Assembly (NCBI GenBank): GCA_000961575.1
Contig: LADP01000003.1
Location: 142,223-206,222, forward strand
DNA length: 64,000 nucleotides
Source of the DNA: Peptococcaceae bacterium BRH_c8a
Lineage (GTDB): Bacteria > Bacillota > Desulfotomaculia > Desulfotomaculales > Desulfallaceae
Direction of reading: 5' to 3'
The notes under the pieces were generated by a model. The model worked only from the letters and a program-made list of their open reading frames with translations. It searched no databases and was not told the DNA's origin. The position numbers and the translations under genes are program-made. Shown piece after piece: positions 27,074-35,905 of the stretch; the first letter of the stretch is position 1; each line of letters begins with the position of its first letter.

Positions 27074-27601
27074 TTAATACAGTGCCAGCACGATAATCAG
27101 CCCGCCCAACAGACCCACGTAATTCCATAACTTAACGTTTTTGGACGCTGTTTCTTCGGCTCGGGCCTGGGCCATTTTAAGCTGTTCCAGGGTCAGGCGC
27201 AGGTGTTTGGCCTGGTCATCGCGGTCGGAAATGCCCAGGTTGTGGCCCAGGCTATTTAAAATGCCCAGATCCCCTCGATCAAGGGTGCTGCCGGTACGGT
27301 ATCTATCCAGAGCAGCGCTCCAGGCCTGTCTGGCCGATGTACCCCGAGTGGTTTGTAATTCTTTAGCCGCATGGGCAAAGAATGAAGAGACCCGGGCATC
27401 CACCCTCTCAGCGATGCCGGAAAGCGCATCGGGCAGGGGAGTGGCCGCGTAGGTAATTTCCGTTTCCAACATCTGCAGCGCCGTCATGAACTGCCTCAGT
27501 TCCACCGGACGGCGGGCGTAACTTCTAGATACGTGCCAACCGGCATAACCGCAGGCCGATACCAGCAAAATAGCCCCAATTAACTTGATCATCAGTATCA
27601 C
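27074..27601 (-). CDS. spoIIIAB: Stage III sporulation protein AB
   Basis: This 175-residue protein has hydrophobic segments at both ends (LIGAILLVSACGYAGWHVSR and YVGLLGGLIIVLALY) and a helical cytoplasmic middle that resembles type II secretion GspF. The conserved RPVELRQFMTALQMLETEI block is clear. It overlaps spoIIIAA by 4 bases, suggesting coupled translation. Confidence 0.94.
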   Translation of the reverse strand: MILMIKLIGAILLVSACGYAGWHVSRSYARRPVELRQFMTALQMLETEITYAATPLPDALSGIAERVDARVSSFFAHAAKELQTTRGTSARQAWSAALDRYRTGSTLDRGDLGILNSLGHNLGISDRDDQAKHLRLTLEQLKMAQARAEETASKNVKLWNYVGLLGGLIIVLALY

Positions 27602-28617
27602 CTCCGGGGCATTACTTCGTTCCCGTAAAGAATTTTTTCCACCGTCCCCACACCACGGGAGCGTCCCAACAACACAAACCGCTGGATCATGTTCAGCTGC
27701 AGCAGATATTTAAGAGCCGGCCGATTAGTCAGCTCGCGCATGGAGGAGGCGTGAATGGTAACGATGATACGTACGCCGGCGTTAAAAACTTCCTCCAGCG
27801 CTGCAATATCCTCCATTTTCCCAATTTCGTCGGTCACAATGATATCCGGCGACATGGACCGCAACAACATCATCATGCCCTGAGCCTTGGGGCACCCGTC
27901 CAACACATCTGTACGCACGCCCACGTCCATTTGCGGCACGCCCCGGTAACAGCCGGCAATCTCGGATCGCTCGTCCACCAGGCCCACCGTCCGGCCGGGA
28001 TAATTTAGCTGCGGTACACCACTGCTGGCCAACCGCACCAGATCGCGCAGCAAGGTGGTTTTGCCACAGCGAGGCGGTGAAAAAATCACAGTATGGTGAA
28101 TGTTTGCCGCTGGCTGATCCAGCAAACGCGGCAGCAGCGCAGCGGCAGACCCTTTAATCTCTCGACCGATGCGAATGTTTAGCCCGGATAGGTATTTAAG
28201 TGTTTTAACCTGCCCGTTTTCCAACACCGCCCGGCCTGTAAGGCCTACCCGGTGCCCGCCGGGGAGGGTGATATACCCGTTTCTTAACTCTTCCTCCAGG
28301 GCATAAACCGAGGAACCGCTGATGTTTTGAATCACTTTTTCCATGTCGTCCCCGCTGGTTATGTAAGCGCTTTCGGGTATTGAGTCGGGCTGTCCGTCCC
28401 GGCGCAGGAAAAAATCCTGTCCTCCCGCCCCCAACATCAGGGGCCTGTCCCGCCGCAATCTAATTTCCTCCAACCGGGCCAGAATGTGGTCGGGCAGCCT
28501 GGCGATCATTTTCTCCAGGTTGGCCGGCAGTACCGGCAGCACCTCATCCCAACCTCGGCTGTGCGTACCCGGCTTGACCTGAACCACGCCGTTCATCAGT
28601 TTGTTCCTCCTAATCAT
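27598..28617 (-). CDS. spoIIIAA: Stage III sporulation protein AA (secretion-type ATPase)
   Basis: This 339-residue ATPase, related to type II/IV secretion motors, has Walker A FSPPRCGKTTLLRDLVR and Walker B-like SPDIIVTDEIGKMED. The N-terminal domain contains RLRRDRPLML. It is predicted to power the SpoIIIA-SpoIIQ channel between mother cell and forespore. It is the first gene of the operon. The start at 28617 is preceded by AGGAGG. Confidence 0.95.
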   Translation of the reverse strand: MIRRNKLMNGVVQVKPGTHSRGWDEVLPVLPANLEKMIARLPDHILARLEEIRLRRDRPLMLGAGGQDFFLRRDGQPDSIPESAYITSGDDMEKVIQNISGSSVYALEEELRNGYITLPGGHRVGLTGRAVLENGQVKTLKYLSGLNIRIGREIKGSAAALLPRLLDQPAANIHHTVIFSPPRCGKTTLLRDLVRLASSGVPQLNYPGRTVGLVDERSEIAGCYRGVPQMDVGVRTDVLDGCPKAQGMMMLLRSMSPDIIVTDEIGKMEDIAALEEVFNAGVRIIVTIHASSMRELTNRPALKYLLQLNMIQRFVLLGRSRGVGTVEKILYGNEVMPRR

Positions 28618-28730
28618 CTAAACTGCTAACTATCCAAAATAGGCTAGATCATTCTTCTATATCAAAATGTTTATGGACATAATTGGTAAAATATGCCCGG
28701 TGTGTGAAATAAAAAAGTGGTTAAAAAAAA

Positions 28731-28848
28731 GAGCCAGGCTCTTAACTTACTAACTTATTTGCAAACGCAAACAAATTAATAGGTTAAGAGCCTGACCCCC
28801 AAAAGAGTCCCCGCTATAGTGGTCAGGGGACGTCGGGAATGTCCCCCA
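28731..28848. repeat. Two palindromic repeats upstream of spoIIIAA
   Basis: CAGGCTCTTAAC (28735) pairs with GTTAAGAGCCTG (28783), ending in the GACCCCC of the GGGTCAGGC family. A second short element with GGGGACGTCGGGAATGTCCCC lies at about 28828-28848. No gene lies between spoIIIAA and the CoA-disulfide reductase gene. Confidence 0.7.
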
Positions 28849-28855
28849 ACTTATA

Positions 28856-30541
28856 TTACAGCTCGTAAGGCCAGGCCTGCAGGCCGCCTTCCATGTATTT
28901 TACATTGGTAAAGCCAGCACCAATCAAGGTGCGCAGGGCTTCGTAACTTCTAGTGCCCAGGGCGCAAATGGCGATAATTTCCTTGTCCCGGGGTACTTCA
29001 TCAATTTTCTCGCGCAGGTCGCCCAGCACCACCAGTTTAACCCGGTCGTCTTTCAGGTGGCGCATCTGGAACTGCGGCTCAGTGCGTACGTCCAGGATCA
29101 CCATATCGTCACCGCGGTCCATTTTTGCCTTGAACTCATCCACGGTGATGGTCTTGGCCAGCCCGGCCACTTTATTGCGCACAATATTAGCGGTGTGGGT
29201 AGTCAGATCGATAGGCGTGGAGAAAGGCGGCGCATAACCCAAATCCACCTCAGCCAGCTGTTCCACATTGGCACCCATAGAAATGGCAGTAGCCACCACG
29301 TCAATGCGCTTAACCGCATCGCCAGGGCCAAGAGCCTGGGCGCCCAAAACCTTGCCCGAGTCTTCTTCAGTGATTAACTTCATTAACACCAGGCCGTGAT
29401 CCGGGTGATAGTGGGTGCGGTCAAAGGCGTGGTTGATTGCGGTAACAGTTTTGTAACCCAGGTCGTGGGCCTGTTTTTCACTCAGGCCGGTGCGGCCGAT
29501 GTTAAATCCCATAGTGTGCAGTACCGAGGTGCCCAACACGCCGCGGAAAACGGATTTGCCGCCGGCCAAGTTGTCTCCCACCACGCGACCCTGCCGGTTG
29601 GCGTAAGTGGCCATCGGCATGAACATTTTCTTTTCACTAATTAGGTGAGTGGTTTCGGCGCAGTCACCCAGGGCATAAATGTCGGGGTCGTTGGTCTGCA
29701 GATATTCGTTGACTGCAATGGCCCCGGTTGTACCGATAGTAATATCGGCCTGGCGGGCCAACTCCACGTTAGGCCGCACGCCCACAGAAACTACAACCAA
29801 CTCGGCGTCTATTTCACCATTGTCTGTAACCACGGAGGCGACGTTGCCGTCTTCATCGCCAGTTAGTTTAAGCACTTTGGTGCCCAGCAGAAATTCAATA
29901 CCCTGGTCAGTCAGCTTTTTGGCCAACACCCGGGCCATATCTTCATCCAGCATAACCGGTAGAATTTGATTCTGCAGTTCCACCACCGAGCAGAACATAT
30001 GCAGTTTCATTAGCGCGTCTGCGGTTTCCAGGCCAATCAGGCCGGCGCCCACGATGACCGCCTCGCCGCCTTCCATGTCGCCCAGGTACTCTTTAATCTG
30101 CTGGGCATCATCCGGGTGGTTAAGCTTGAAGACGCCTTTTAAATCCAATCCCTCGATAGGCGGCACAAAGGGCGAGGCACCGGTGGCCAGCACTAGTTTA
30201 TCGTAGGGGACGGCGTACTTTTCGCCGGTCTCCAAATTTTCTACGTGCACTTCTTTCTTGGCCCGGTCAATGGATTTGGCTTCGGTGCGGGTTACAACCC
30301 GGCAGCCTTTTTCGCGCCAAAAATACTCTTCGTTTCTAATCACTCCGTAAGTGGTCTCAAACAGGTGATTAAACTTTTGTACCTCGCCGGACAGGTAAAA
30401 TGGCATGCCACATCCTGCATAGGAGATTAGGCCGCCCATTTCAATGATGGTAATTTCCGCGTCCGGGGCAACGCGACGGGCCCTGGCCGCGGCTTTGGGA
30501 CCCGCTGCCACGCCGCCGATAATAACAATTTTTTGGCTCAT
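28856..30541 (-). CDS. CoA-disulfide reductase / polysulfide reductase with rhodanese domain
   Basis: The 561-residue flavoprotein has an N-terminal FAD fold (IIGGVAAGPKAAARARR), the single active-site Cys44 in YAGCGMPFYLSG, and an NAD-binding core (EAVIVGAGLIGLETADALM). The dimerisation domain is followed by a C-terminal rhodanese domain with catalytic Cys526 in ICALGTRSYEALR. This fusion is known as CoADR-Rhd or Npsr, and reduces CoA persulfides and polysulfide with NADH. It fits an anaerobe with sulfur metabolism. It stands alone between the sporulation operon and the zinc-ribbon gene. NADH oxidase annotation is common but less likely. Confidence 0.9.
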   Translation of the reverse strand: MSQKIVIIGGVAAGPKAAARARRVAPDAEITIIEMGGLISYAGCGMPFYLSGEVQKFNHLFETTYGVIRNEEYFWREKGCRVVTRTEAKSIDRAKKEVHVENLETGEKYAVPYDKLVLATGASPFVPPIEGLDLKGVFKLNHPDDAQQIKEYLGDMEGGEAVIVGAGLIGLETADALMKLHMFCSVVELQNQILPVMLDEDMARVLAKKLTDQGIEFLLGTKVLKLTGDEDGNVASVVTDNGEIDAELVVVSVGVRPNVELARQADITIGTTGAIAVNEYLQTNDPDIYALGDCAETTHLISEKKMFMPMATYANRQGRVVGDNLAGGKSVFRGVLGTSVLHTMGFNIGRTGLSEKQAHDLGYKTVTAINHAFDRTHYHPDHGLVLMKLITEEDSGKVLGAQALGPGDAVKRIDVVATAISMGANVEQLAEVDLGYAPPFSTPIDLTTHTANIVRNKVAGLAKTITVDEFKAKMDRGDDMVILDVRTEPQFQMRHLKDDRVKLVVLGDLREKIDEVPRDKEIIAICALGTRSYEALRTLIGAGFTNVKYMEGGLQAWPYEL

Positions 30542-30721
30542 TCTCTACGACACCCACCTTTTCGGTTGTTTTTACGCCGGGTGCGGCGTTAGAGTCAGCG
30601 CCCGACTGTTGTAAATAATGACATTCGAAAAGCTGAATAAATTTTAATTGGAAATAGCTCATAAAGTCAAGGACGGGCTTGATAAAAAATGCTCGCCAGT
30701 TGGATATTCCGGTGTCCGAGC

Positions 30722-30749
30722 AAAAAAAAACGGCAGTCTTCGCTGCCGT
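30722..30749 (-). terminator. Terminator after the zinc-ribbon protein gene
   Basis: On the minus strand ACGGCAGCGAAGACTGCCGT is followed by nine Ts, a textbook intrinsic terminator 35 bases after the stop. Confidence 0.88.
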
Positions 30750-30783
30750 AGGCCTTCTATGTTTGCAAAATTTTTGTTTGCTA

Positions 30784-31209
30784 TTACAGGTCTTCTTCCA
30801 CCCGGTTCTCCATGCCTTCCGGTTCGTCCGCAGACTCGAAGGTGTCGTCGTTCACAAATACTACCTCGTCGCAATTGGGGCAGGTCACTTCAATTACATC
30901 TTCGTCATCAACGATGTCGGGCTCGAATAACACTGTTTCCCCGCAGCGCGGGCAATCCACCTCGATGTACTCCTCCATGTTTTCTTCCTCATTCAAATCA
31001 CTTTCCAGGGCATACAGGTCGTCGTCAATGGTCTCGATGTAGTCCTCCAGTTGTTCCTGGGAGTCCTCCAGTTCAGATACCGTTTCTGCGAAGTCATCCA
31101 AGACGCTGATAATGCTGTTTAGCAATCTGCCCTCTTTGGTGTTGGCATCCAACTCCATCCCGTTTGACAGCCCCTGCAGGTAGGCCACTTTCGACTTCAG
31201 ATCGGACAT
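30784..31209 (-). CDS. CD1247-type acidic zinc-ribbon protein
   Basis: The 141-residue protein has an N-terminal helical domain (LKSKVAYLQGLSNGMEL), an acidic coiled-coil middle (LEDSQEQLEDYIETIDDDLY) and a two-knuckle zinc ribbon (CPRCGE and CPNCDE). Proteins of this layout in Clostridia are named after Clostridioides CD1247; their function is unknown. The ribosome site AAGGGGG lies inside a long hairpin that also looks like the efp terminator, so its translation may be coupled to efp transcription. The gene is followed by its own terminator. Confidence 0.8.
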   Translation of the reverse strand: MSDLKSKVAYLQGLSNGMELDANTKEGRLLNSIISVLDDFAETVSELEDSQEQLEDYIETIDDDLYALESDLNEEENMEEYIEVDCPRCGETVLFEPDIVDDEDVIEVTCPNCDEVVFVNDDTFESADEPEGMENRVEEDL

Positions 31210-31213
31210 GAAA

Positions 31214-31293
31214 AAACCCCCTTATGGTTAGTGCGAGATACCAAATTGTACAAGTTATCAGTACGGCACTAGTATCTCACTTTTTGGGGGTTT
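31214..31293 (-). promoter_or_regulatory. Long hairpin that covers the ribosome site of the zinc-ribbon gene
   Basis: On the minus strand AAACCCCC pairs with GGGGGTTT, and inside that GTGAGATAC pairs with GTATCTCGCAC (two bulged bases). The right arm AAGGGGGTTTTTTC is both a terminator-like end for efp and the Shine-Dalgarno of the next gene, whose ATG follows at once. Folding would hide the ribosome site. Confidence 0.6.
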
Positions 31294-31301
31294 CTAAACA
31301 T

Positions 31302-31859
31302 TTATGCCCGCTTAATATAGTGACCGGTGCGGGTGTCTATTTGCAGCACATCACCGATGTTAATAAAAAAAGGCACCTGTACAACGTAACCGGTTTCCAG
31401 CGTGGCCGGCTTGGAACCACCCGAGGCGGTGTCGCCCTTGATGCCGGGTGCGGTCTCCACCACTTCCAGTTCCACAAAGTTGGGAATGTCTACACCAATA
31501 GAGCGTTCCTGGAACGTTAGCAGTTTGATGACCATATTCTCTTTAAGATACTTAATGGTATCGCCCAGTTCTTCACTGCTCATGCTGAACTGGTCAAATG
31601 TTTCCATGTCCATAAAGTTGTATTGTTTGCCGTCATTGTAAAGATACTGCGCCTCTCTGTGCTCAATCCGCGCCTTGGGGAATTTTTCGCCGGCGTTAAA
31701 CGTTCTGTCAATTACAGCGCCGGTGCGTACATTTCTCAGCTTGGACCGGACAAACGCAGCACCTTTGCCAGGTTTAACGTGCTGAAAATCCACAACCTGG
31801 TAAACGTCACCTTCAATTTCAATGGTTAATCCGGTGCGAAACTCGTTGGTTGATACCAT
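31302..31859 (-). CDS. efp: Translation elongation factor P
   Basis: The 185-residue, three-domain EF-P has the modification-loop Lys in [10 protein letters not shown] (about residue 32) and C-terminal signature GLRY-type region here [17 protein letters not shown], with [19 protein letters not shown] rescues ribosomes stalled at proline runs. It follows the peptidase gene pepP in the same direction, the common aroQ-pepP-efp order. Confidence 0.96.
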   Translation of the reverse strand: MVSTNEFRTGLTIEIEGDVYQVVDFQHVKPGKGAAFVRSKLRNVRTGAVIDRTFNAGEKFPKARIEHREAQYLYNDGKQYNFMDMETFDQFSMSSEELGDTIKYLKENMVIKLLTFQERSIGVDIPNFVELEVVETAPGIKGDTASGGSKPATLETGYVVQVPFFINIGDVLQIDTRTGHYIKRA

Positions 31860-31900
31860 TATCTCCGCCTCCTTAAATCCGCTTTAATTAATTAAAATCG

Positions 31901-32974
31901 TTAAGAGATTACCAAAAGGGCATCCTTGGGTGAGTTGGTGAGCAGGCGGCAGCCGTTTTGTTCCACGACCACGCTGTCCTCAATGCGCACTCCGCCGCGC
32001 CCCGGCAGGTAGATGCCCGGTTCCACAGTGACCACCATGCCGGCTTCAAGGACAGTGTCATCCCGGGCGGACAAGCGGGGCGCTTCGTGCACCGCCAGGC
32101 CGACGCCGTGACCGGTGCCGTGGCCGAAGTACTCACCATAGCCATGCGCTTCAATAACATCGCGGGCGGCCTTGTCTACCGAACTGGCGCTAACCCCGGC
32201 TTTAACCGCCTTTAAACCGGCGTGCTGGGCCTCTAGCACTATGTAATAAATCTTTTCCATCTCCGGCGGCGCAGCACCCACCGTCACCGTCCTGGTCATG
32301 TCGGAACAGTAATGTTCCATAATGACCCCGAAATCCAGCGTCAGGATATCGCCTTCCCCAATCACCCGGTCGGAAGCTTCACCATGCGGCAGGGACGCCC
32401 GGGGGCCCGAGGCCACAATAAAGGGGAACGATGTTCCAGAGGCCCCCTGATGCCGCATGAATATTTCCAGCTCCAACGAAACAGCTATTTCAGTGATCCC
32501 GGGCTTTATAAACCCGCAGATATATTCAAATCCCCGGTCCAGCATAGCCATAGATTTGGCAATGGCAGCCAGTTCAGACCGGTCTTTAACCCGGCGTAAT
32601 TTTTCCACCGCTCCGTCCAGCGGCACCAATTCAACGCCGGGCAGTTTATCTCCCAGGGTGTTGTACATCGTGTAATTAATAAAGTCGCCTTCAAAGGCCA
32701 GAGTGCGCAAGCCGATATCTTCCCGCATGGCGGCCAACTTTTCCACCAGAGTGTCGGTAACCCGGGCTACCTGCAGATGGGGGCTTTGTTCCCGGGCCTG
32801 CTCGATGTAGCGAAAATCGGTACAGATAAAAGAATCGTCCGCTGTAATCAGCAAAGCGCCGGTGTCACCGGTAAAACCGCTTAAATAGTAACGGTTTTCG
32901 GGCTGCATCACCAGCATGGCGTCAATGCCCTTTTCGGCCAGCAGGCCGCCTATTTTAGCTACGCGTTTTTTCAT
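31901..32974 (-). CDS. Xaa-Pro aminopeptidase family M24 peptidase
   Basis: This 357-residue protein has a creatinase N-domain and a pita-bread catalytic domain. The metal ligands are visible as Asp in LTLDFGV, Asp in SDMTRT, His in HGTGHGVGL, Glu in VTVEPGIY and Glu in VRIEDSV. It removes N-terminal residues that precede proline. It overlaps aroQ by 4 bases and precedes efp, so the three form an operon. Confidence 0.94.
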   Translation of the reverse strand: MKKRVAKIGGLLAEKGIDAMLVMQPENRYYLSGFTGDTGALLITADDSFICTDFRYIEQAREQSPHLQVARVTDTLVEKLAAMREDIGLRTLAFEGDFINYTMYNTLGDKLPGVELVPLDGAVEKLRRVKDRSELAAIAKSMAMLDRGFEYICGFIKPGITEIAVSLELEIFMRHQGASGTSFPFIVASGPRASLPHGEASDRVIGEGDILTLDFGVIMEHYCSDMTRTVTVGAAPPEMEKIYYIVLEAQHAGLKAVKAGVSASSVDKAARDVIEAHGYGEYFGHGTGHGVGLAVHEAPRLSARDDTVLEAGMVVTVEPGIYLPGRGGVRIEDSVVVEQNGCRLLTNSPKDALLVIS

Positions 32975-33435
32975 TCCGTACCCTCCGCACCCGCAAAAAC
33001 AGCGTCCCGGGCCAGCGCTACCGCGGCTTGCAGGGCCAGTATATACCCTTGCGGGCCCAGGCCCACGATTTGCCCGGCGGCCACCGGTGCAATTACCGAG
33101 TGATGCCTAAACTCTTCCCGGGCATGAATATTGGACAGGTGCACCTCAATGACCGGAATGCCGATGGCGGCCACCGCATCCCGCAGAGCGTAACTGTAAT
33201 GGGTGAAGGCACCGGGATTAAAGATCACAGCCGCACACTCGTCTATGGCGGCATGCAGCTTGTCCAGCAACGCCCCCTCATGGTTCGACTGGTAGAAATC
33301 CAAATCCACATCCAGCTCACCGGCCATGAAAAGAAGGCTTTCATTAATATCCTCCAGCCTGACCGAACCGTAGACACTCGGTTCCCGCTGTCCCAACAGA
33401 TTCAGGTTGGGCCCGTTTAAAACTAAAATTTTCAT
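32971..33435 (-). CDS. aroQ: 3-dehydroquinate dehydratase type II
   Basis: From the ATG at 33435 (GAGGTGG 9 bases before it) the product is 154 residues and starts MKILVLNGPNLNLLGQREP, with the family's catalytic Tyr in PSVYG. Other conserved stretches are the FYQSNHEGALLDKLH loop, FNPGAFTHYSYALRDA and VEVHLSNIHAREEFRHHS. It performs the third step of the shikimate pathway. An earlier in-frame start at 33504 gives a tail unlike the family. Confidence 0.96.
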   Translation of the reverse strand: MKILVLNGPNLNLLGQREPSVYGSVRLEDINESLLFMAGELDVDLDFYQSNHEGALLDKLHAAIDECAAVIFNPGAFTHYSYALRDAVAAIGIPVIEVHLSNIHAREEFRHHSVIAPVAAGQIVGLGPQGYILALQAAVALARDAVFAGAEGTE

Positions 33436-33506
33436 ATCTATTAACCACCTCAAAAAACACTGGCAATATTTTAACATAAATGCAGTACTATGAAAACTAT
33501 TCAAGA

Positions 33507-33594
33507 GGGGGTCAGGCCTGTCCTAACTATACTAACTACAATATCATAATATTAAATTTTTATAGTTAGTATAGTTAGGACAGGCCTGACCCCC
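33507..33594. repeat. Perfect 32-bp inverted repeat (GGGGGTCAGGC family)
   Basis: Positions 33507-33538 are the exact complement of 33563-33594, with a 24-base AT-rich loop. The outer ends GGGTCAGGC/GCCTGACCC link it to elements at 11742, 28731 and 35846. It lies between tldE and aroQ. It lacks a T run on the minus strand, so it is more a repeat than a dedicated terminator. Confidence 0.95.
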
Positions 33595-33597
33595 TTT

Positions 33598-34938
33598 TTA
33601 CCCGCTGATGCTCATGCGGGAGATGCGCAGGGTGGGCGCGCCTTTGCCGCCGAAGAACTGCAGGTCGCTGCCTACGGCATCAACGTTTTTGATAACATCC
33701 ATAATATTGCCGGCCACGGCCAGGCCCCGCACCGGGTGGCTCAGCTTGCCGTTTTCTATCCACAGGCCCGAGGCGCCGAATGAAAAATCGCCGGAAATGG
33801 GGTTGGCGGTGTGCAGCCCCATCACTTCAGTGATGTAAAGGCCGCTGTTTACCTCGCTGATGATCTGCTCCTGGCTGACGCTGCCGGGTTGCAGAAAGAA
33901 GTTCGTGGTACCCACTTCCGGTGTCCCCTTAAAAGAGCCCCGGACGCCGTTTCCGGTGGACTGCACACCGTCTTTGGCGGCGGTATATGTATTGTGCAGA
34001 AAACATTGTAGTACACCCTTTTGAATCAGCACTGTTTTGGATGTGGGCACCCCTTCACCGTCAAAGGGCGCTGAGGCAATACCATTGGCCAGGGTACCGT
34101 CGTCCACGACATTAAACAGCTCCGAGGCCACCTGTTGGCCCACCTTGCCGGCAAACAAAGAGCGTCCCTTTTGCACGGCCTCGGCGGAAAGCGCCGGCGC
34201 AACTACTCCTAAAAACCCGGTGGCAATGTAAGGATCCAGCACCACTGTGGCCTGCTGCGTGCTGCCTGGTTTGGCGCCCAGCATGCGCACCGCACGGTGG
34301 GCCGCTTCTTTACCCAGCCGGACGGGGTCCAAATCTTTAAACAGCAGGGTGTAGTCCAGGGCAAAACCGGTCTGGCTGTCTTCCCCGCTGCCGGCCACCA
34401 GGGCAATGTACATACCGCAGTATGCTCCCGAGTACTGCAGTGAGATGCCGTGGGAATTGACCAGAATTACTTCGGCCTCACCGTCCTGGTAGGTAGAACT
34501 TTCAATAACACTAACCCGCTGGTCAAAGCTGCGGGCTTCTTTTTCCATGTTCCGGGCCATTTCAATTTTATGCTCGACGGTGGCCGCTTTAATTGACGGA
34601 TCATAAAGGTCCATTTGAGGGTAGGAAGGTGACGGTTGGGGCAGCGTACGCCGGGGGTCGGGCTCGGCGCTGCGGGCGTTGGCCATAGCCTGGGTGACCA
34701 TCTCGTCCACGGCAGTGTCACCAAGGTCGGTGGTAAAAGCAAAACCAGTCCGGCCTTCATTAAACACCCGGATGCCCAAACCCCGGTCTCCGGCCAGTTT
34801 CATTGTTTCCACTTCACCATTGCGCACTTCAATAACCAATTCTTTGCCGTTGCTAAGATACGACTCGGCCATCCCGGCGCCCATCTGCAACGCTTTGTGT
34901 ACTGCGTTTTCAGCAGTTACTTTGAATCCGGATTCCAT
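33598..34938 (-). CDS. tldE: TldE/PmbA family metalloprotease subunit
   Basis: This 446-residue protein has the TldD/E fold, including GDRGLGIRVFNEGRTGFAFT at the N-terminus and FSFGASGLWIENGKLSHPV at the C-terminus. It lacks the HExxxH zinc motif, as expected for the non-catalytic TldE/PmbA partner. The catalytic TldD is encoded at 37820-39214 on the same strand, with five unrelated genes in between. TldD/TldE act on unfolded peptides and mature some RiPPs and CcdA. Confidence 0.92.
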   Translation of the reverse strand: MESGFKVTAENAVHKALQMGAGMAESYLSNGKELVIEVRNGEVETMKLAGDRGLGIRVFNEGRTGFAFTTDLGDTAVDEMVTQAMANARSAEPDPRRTLPQPSPSYPQMDLYDPSIKAATVEHKIEMARNMEKEARSFDQRVSVIESSTYQDGEAEVILVNSHGISLQYSGAYCGMYIALVAGSGEDSQTGFALDYTLLFKDLDPVRLGKEAAHRAVRMLGAKPGSTQQATVVLDPYIATGFLGVVAPALSAEAVQKGRSLFAGKVGQQVASELFNVVDDGTLANGIASAPFDGEGVPTSKTVLIQKGVLQCFLHNTYTAAKDGVQSTGNGVRGSFKGTPEVGTTNFFLQPGSVSQEQIISEVNSGLYITEVMGLHTANPISGDFSFGASGLWIENGKLSHPVRGLAVAGNIMDVIKNVDAVGSDLQFFGGKGAPTLRISRMSISG

Positions 34939-35031
34939 AGCGGTTTATTTCGCTCCTTTCAGTTACGTTAGTATAATTCAATGAAAAATAAACTATTCCT
35001 TTTTGTGCCAGGGTTAAATGGGTAATAAAAA

Positions 35032-35056
35032 CAGAAAAACTGCCATTTAGGCAGTT
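35032..35056 (-). terminator. Terminator overlapping the end of a small gene
   Basis: On the minus strand AACTGCC, a loop, GGCAGTT then TTTCTGTTTTT. The left arm overlaps the stop region of the small gene at 35055. Confidence 0.75.
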
Positions 35057-35270
35057 AATGCATGAAACATGTGCTAGTGGTCAGAGCAATTATTTCTTTT
35101 AACTTAACCGGCGCCAGTTCCTGCACCGAAACCTCCACCACCGAGTTGGGGTCCAGCATGGCCAAAATAGCCACTTTTTCCCCGGTATGCTGGGCTGTGT
35201 AAAACCCAATAATACAAAAGCTAGCCTCCGCGCCGTCAATTTTTCTGGTGACTATATCACCGATCTTCAT
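35055..35270 (-). CDS. Small conserved-looking protein of unknown function
   Basis: The 71-residue product begins MKIGDIVTRKIDGAEASFCI, giving a short beta-rich region, then AILAMLDPNSVVEVSVQELA. The opening resembles the first residues of YabG sporulation protease, but the rest does not and the length is far shorter. A terminator directly follows. The gap 35271-35554 between it and the divergent DUF3243 gene holds promoters but no other gene. I do not recognise the family. Confidence 0.6.
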   Translation of the reverse strand: MKIGDIVTRKIDGAEASFCIIGFYTAQHTGEKVAILAMLDPNSVVEVSVQELAPVKLKEIIALTTSTCFMH

Positions 35271-35554
35271 TAATAAAATACCCCCTGAAGGAAGTATGCT
35301 GTGAACCGGAAACAGTTTTGAGACCTTCCGGCCGCTCTTTATCTAATCCCTTTTCTCCGCCTTTCATTTACAGCATATGCCCCGGTACCGGGAGTTGTGC
35401 CATCAAATAATTGTCAGTTGCGTAGAATTGACCACAGAAATGTTTTTACCTAAATTGTTAAAATATGACTGTTTAATGAATATTTTTTCGTTTTTTAGCC
35501 AAAATATTAACTACAATGAATTAGTATGAAAAAAGTTACCGAGGTGATGAAAAA

Positions 35555-35830
35555 GTGGATTTAAGTTTTCAAAGCATAGCTAAAACCGACTGGCAAACCT
35601 GGAAAAGTTACCTGCGCCAAGCAATGGAATTTGCCGAGGAACTGGGCATTCCCCGGGACAAGGTGCAAAACATGGCTCACCAGGTGGGTGAAGTGCTGGC
35701 CCAAAACGTGCCCCCGGCCAACCCGGAGCAGCAAGCTTTAAAGGAGTTATGGATGGTGGCAGACCAAAACGAGCGGCAGGTGCTGTCCCGGTTGATGACC
35801 AAAGTGGTAAACCAGCAGCACGCTGTGTAA
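35555..35830 (+). CDS. DUF3243 family protein (YmfJ-like)
   Basis: This 91-residue helical protein has WQTWKSYLRQAMEFAEELGI and LKELWMVADQNERQVLSRLM, the pattern of DUF3243. It starts at a GTG with GAGGTG 8 bases upstream. The family is widespread in spore-forming Firmicutes and has no known function. It is the first plus-strand gene of the window. Confidence 0.85.
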   Translation: MDLSFQSIAKTDWQTWKSYLRQAMEFAEELGIPRDKVQNMAHQVGEVLAQNVPPANPEQQALKELWMVADQNERQVLSRLMTKVVNQQHAV

Positions 35831-35845
35831 TCCACTAAAACCTCA

Positions 35846-35899
35846 GGGTCAGGCTTTTGTGTCAGGGGGACGGTTCCTTTGACACAAAAAGCTGACCCC
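35846..35899. repeat. Palindromic repeat between convergent genes (GGGTCAGGC family)
   Basis: GGGTCAGGCTTTTTGTGTCA-like arms (35846-35864 and 35880-35899) flank a GGGGGACGGTTCC loop. It lies between the convergent DUF3243 and HEPN genes and could stop transcription from both sides. Confidence 0.85.
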
Positions 35900-35905
35900 A
35901 TATCT

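Noticed and set aside
35055..35270. YabG sporulation protease
   Set aside because: Only the first few residues resemble it and the protein is far too short.
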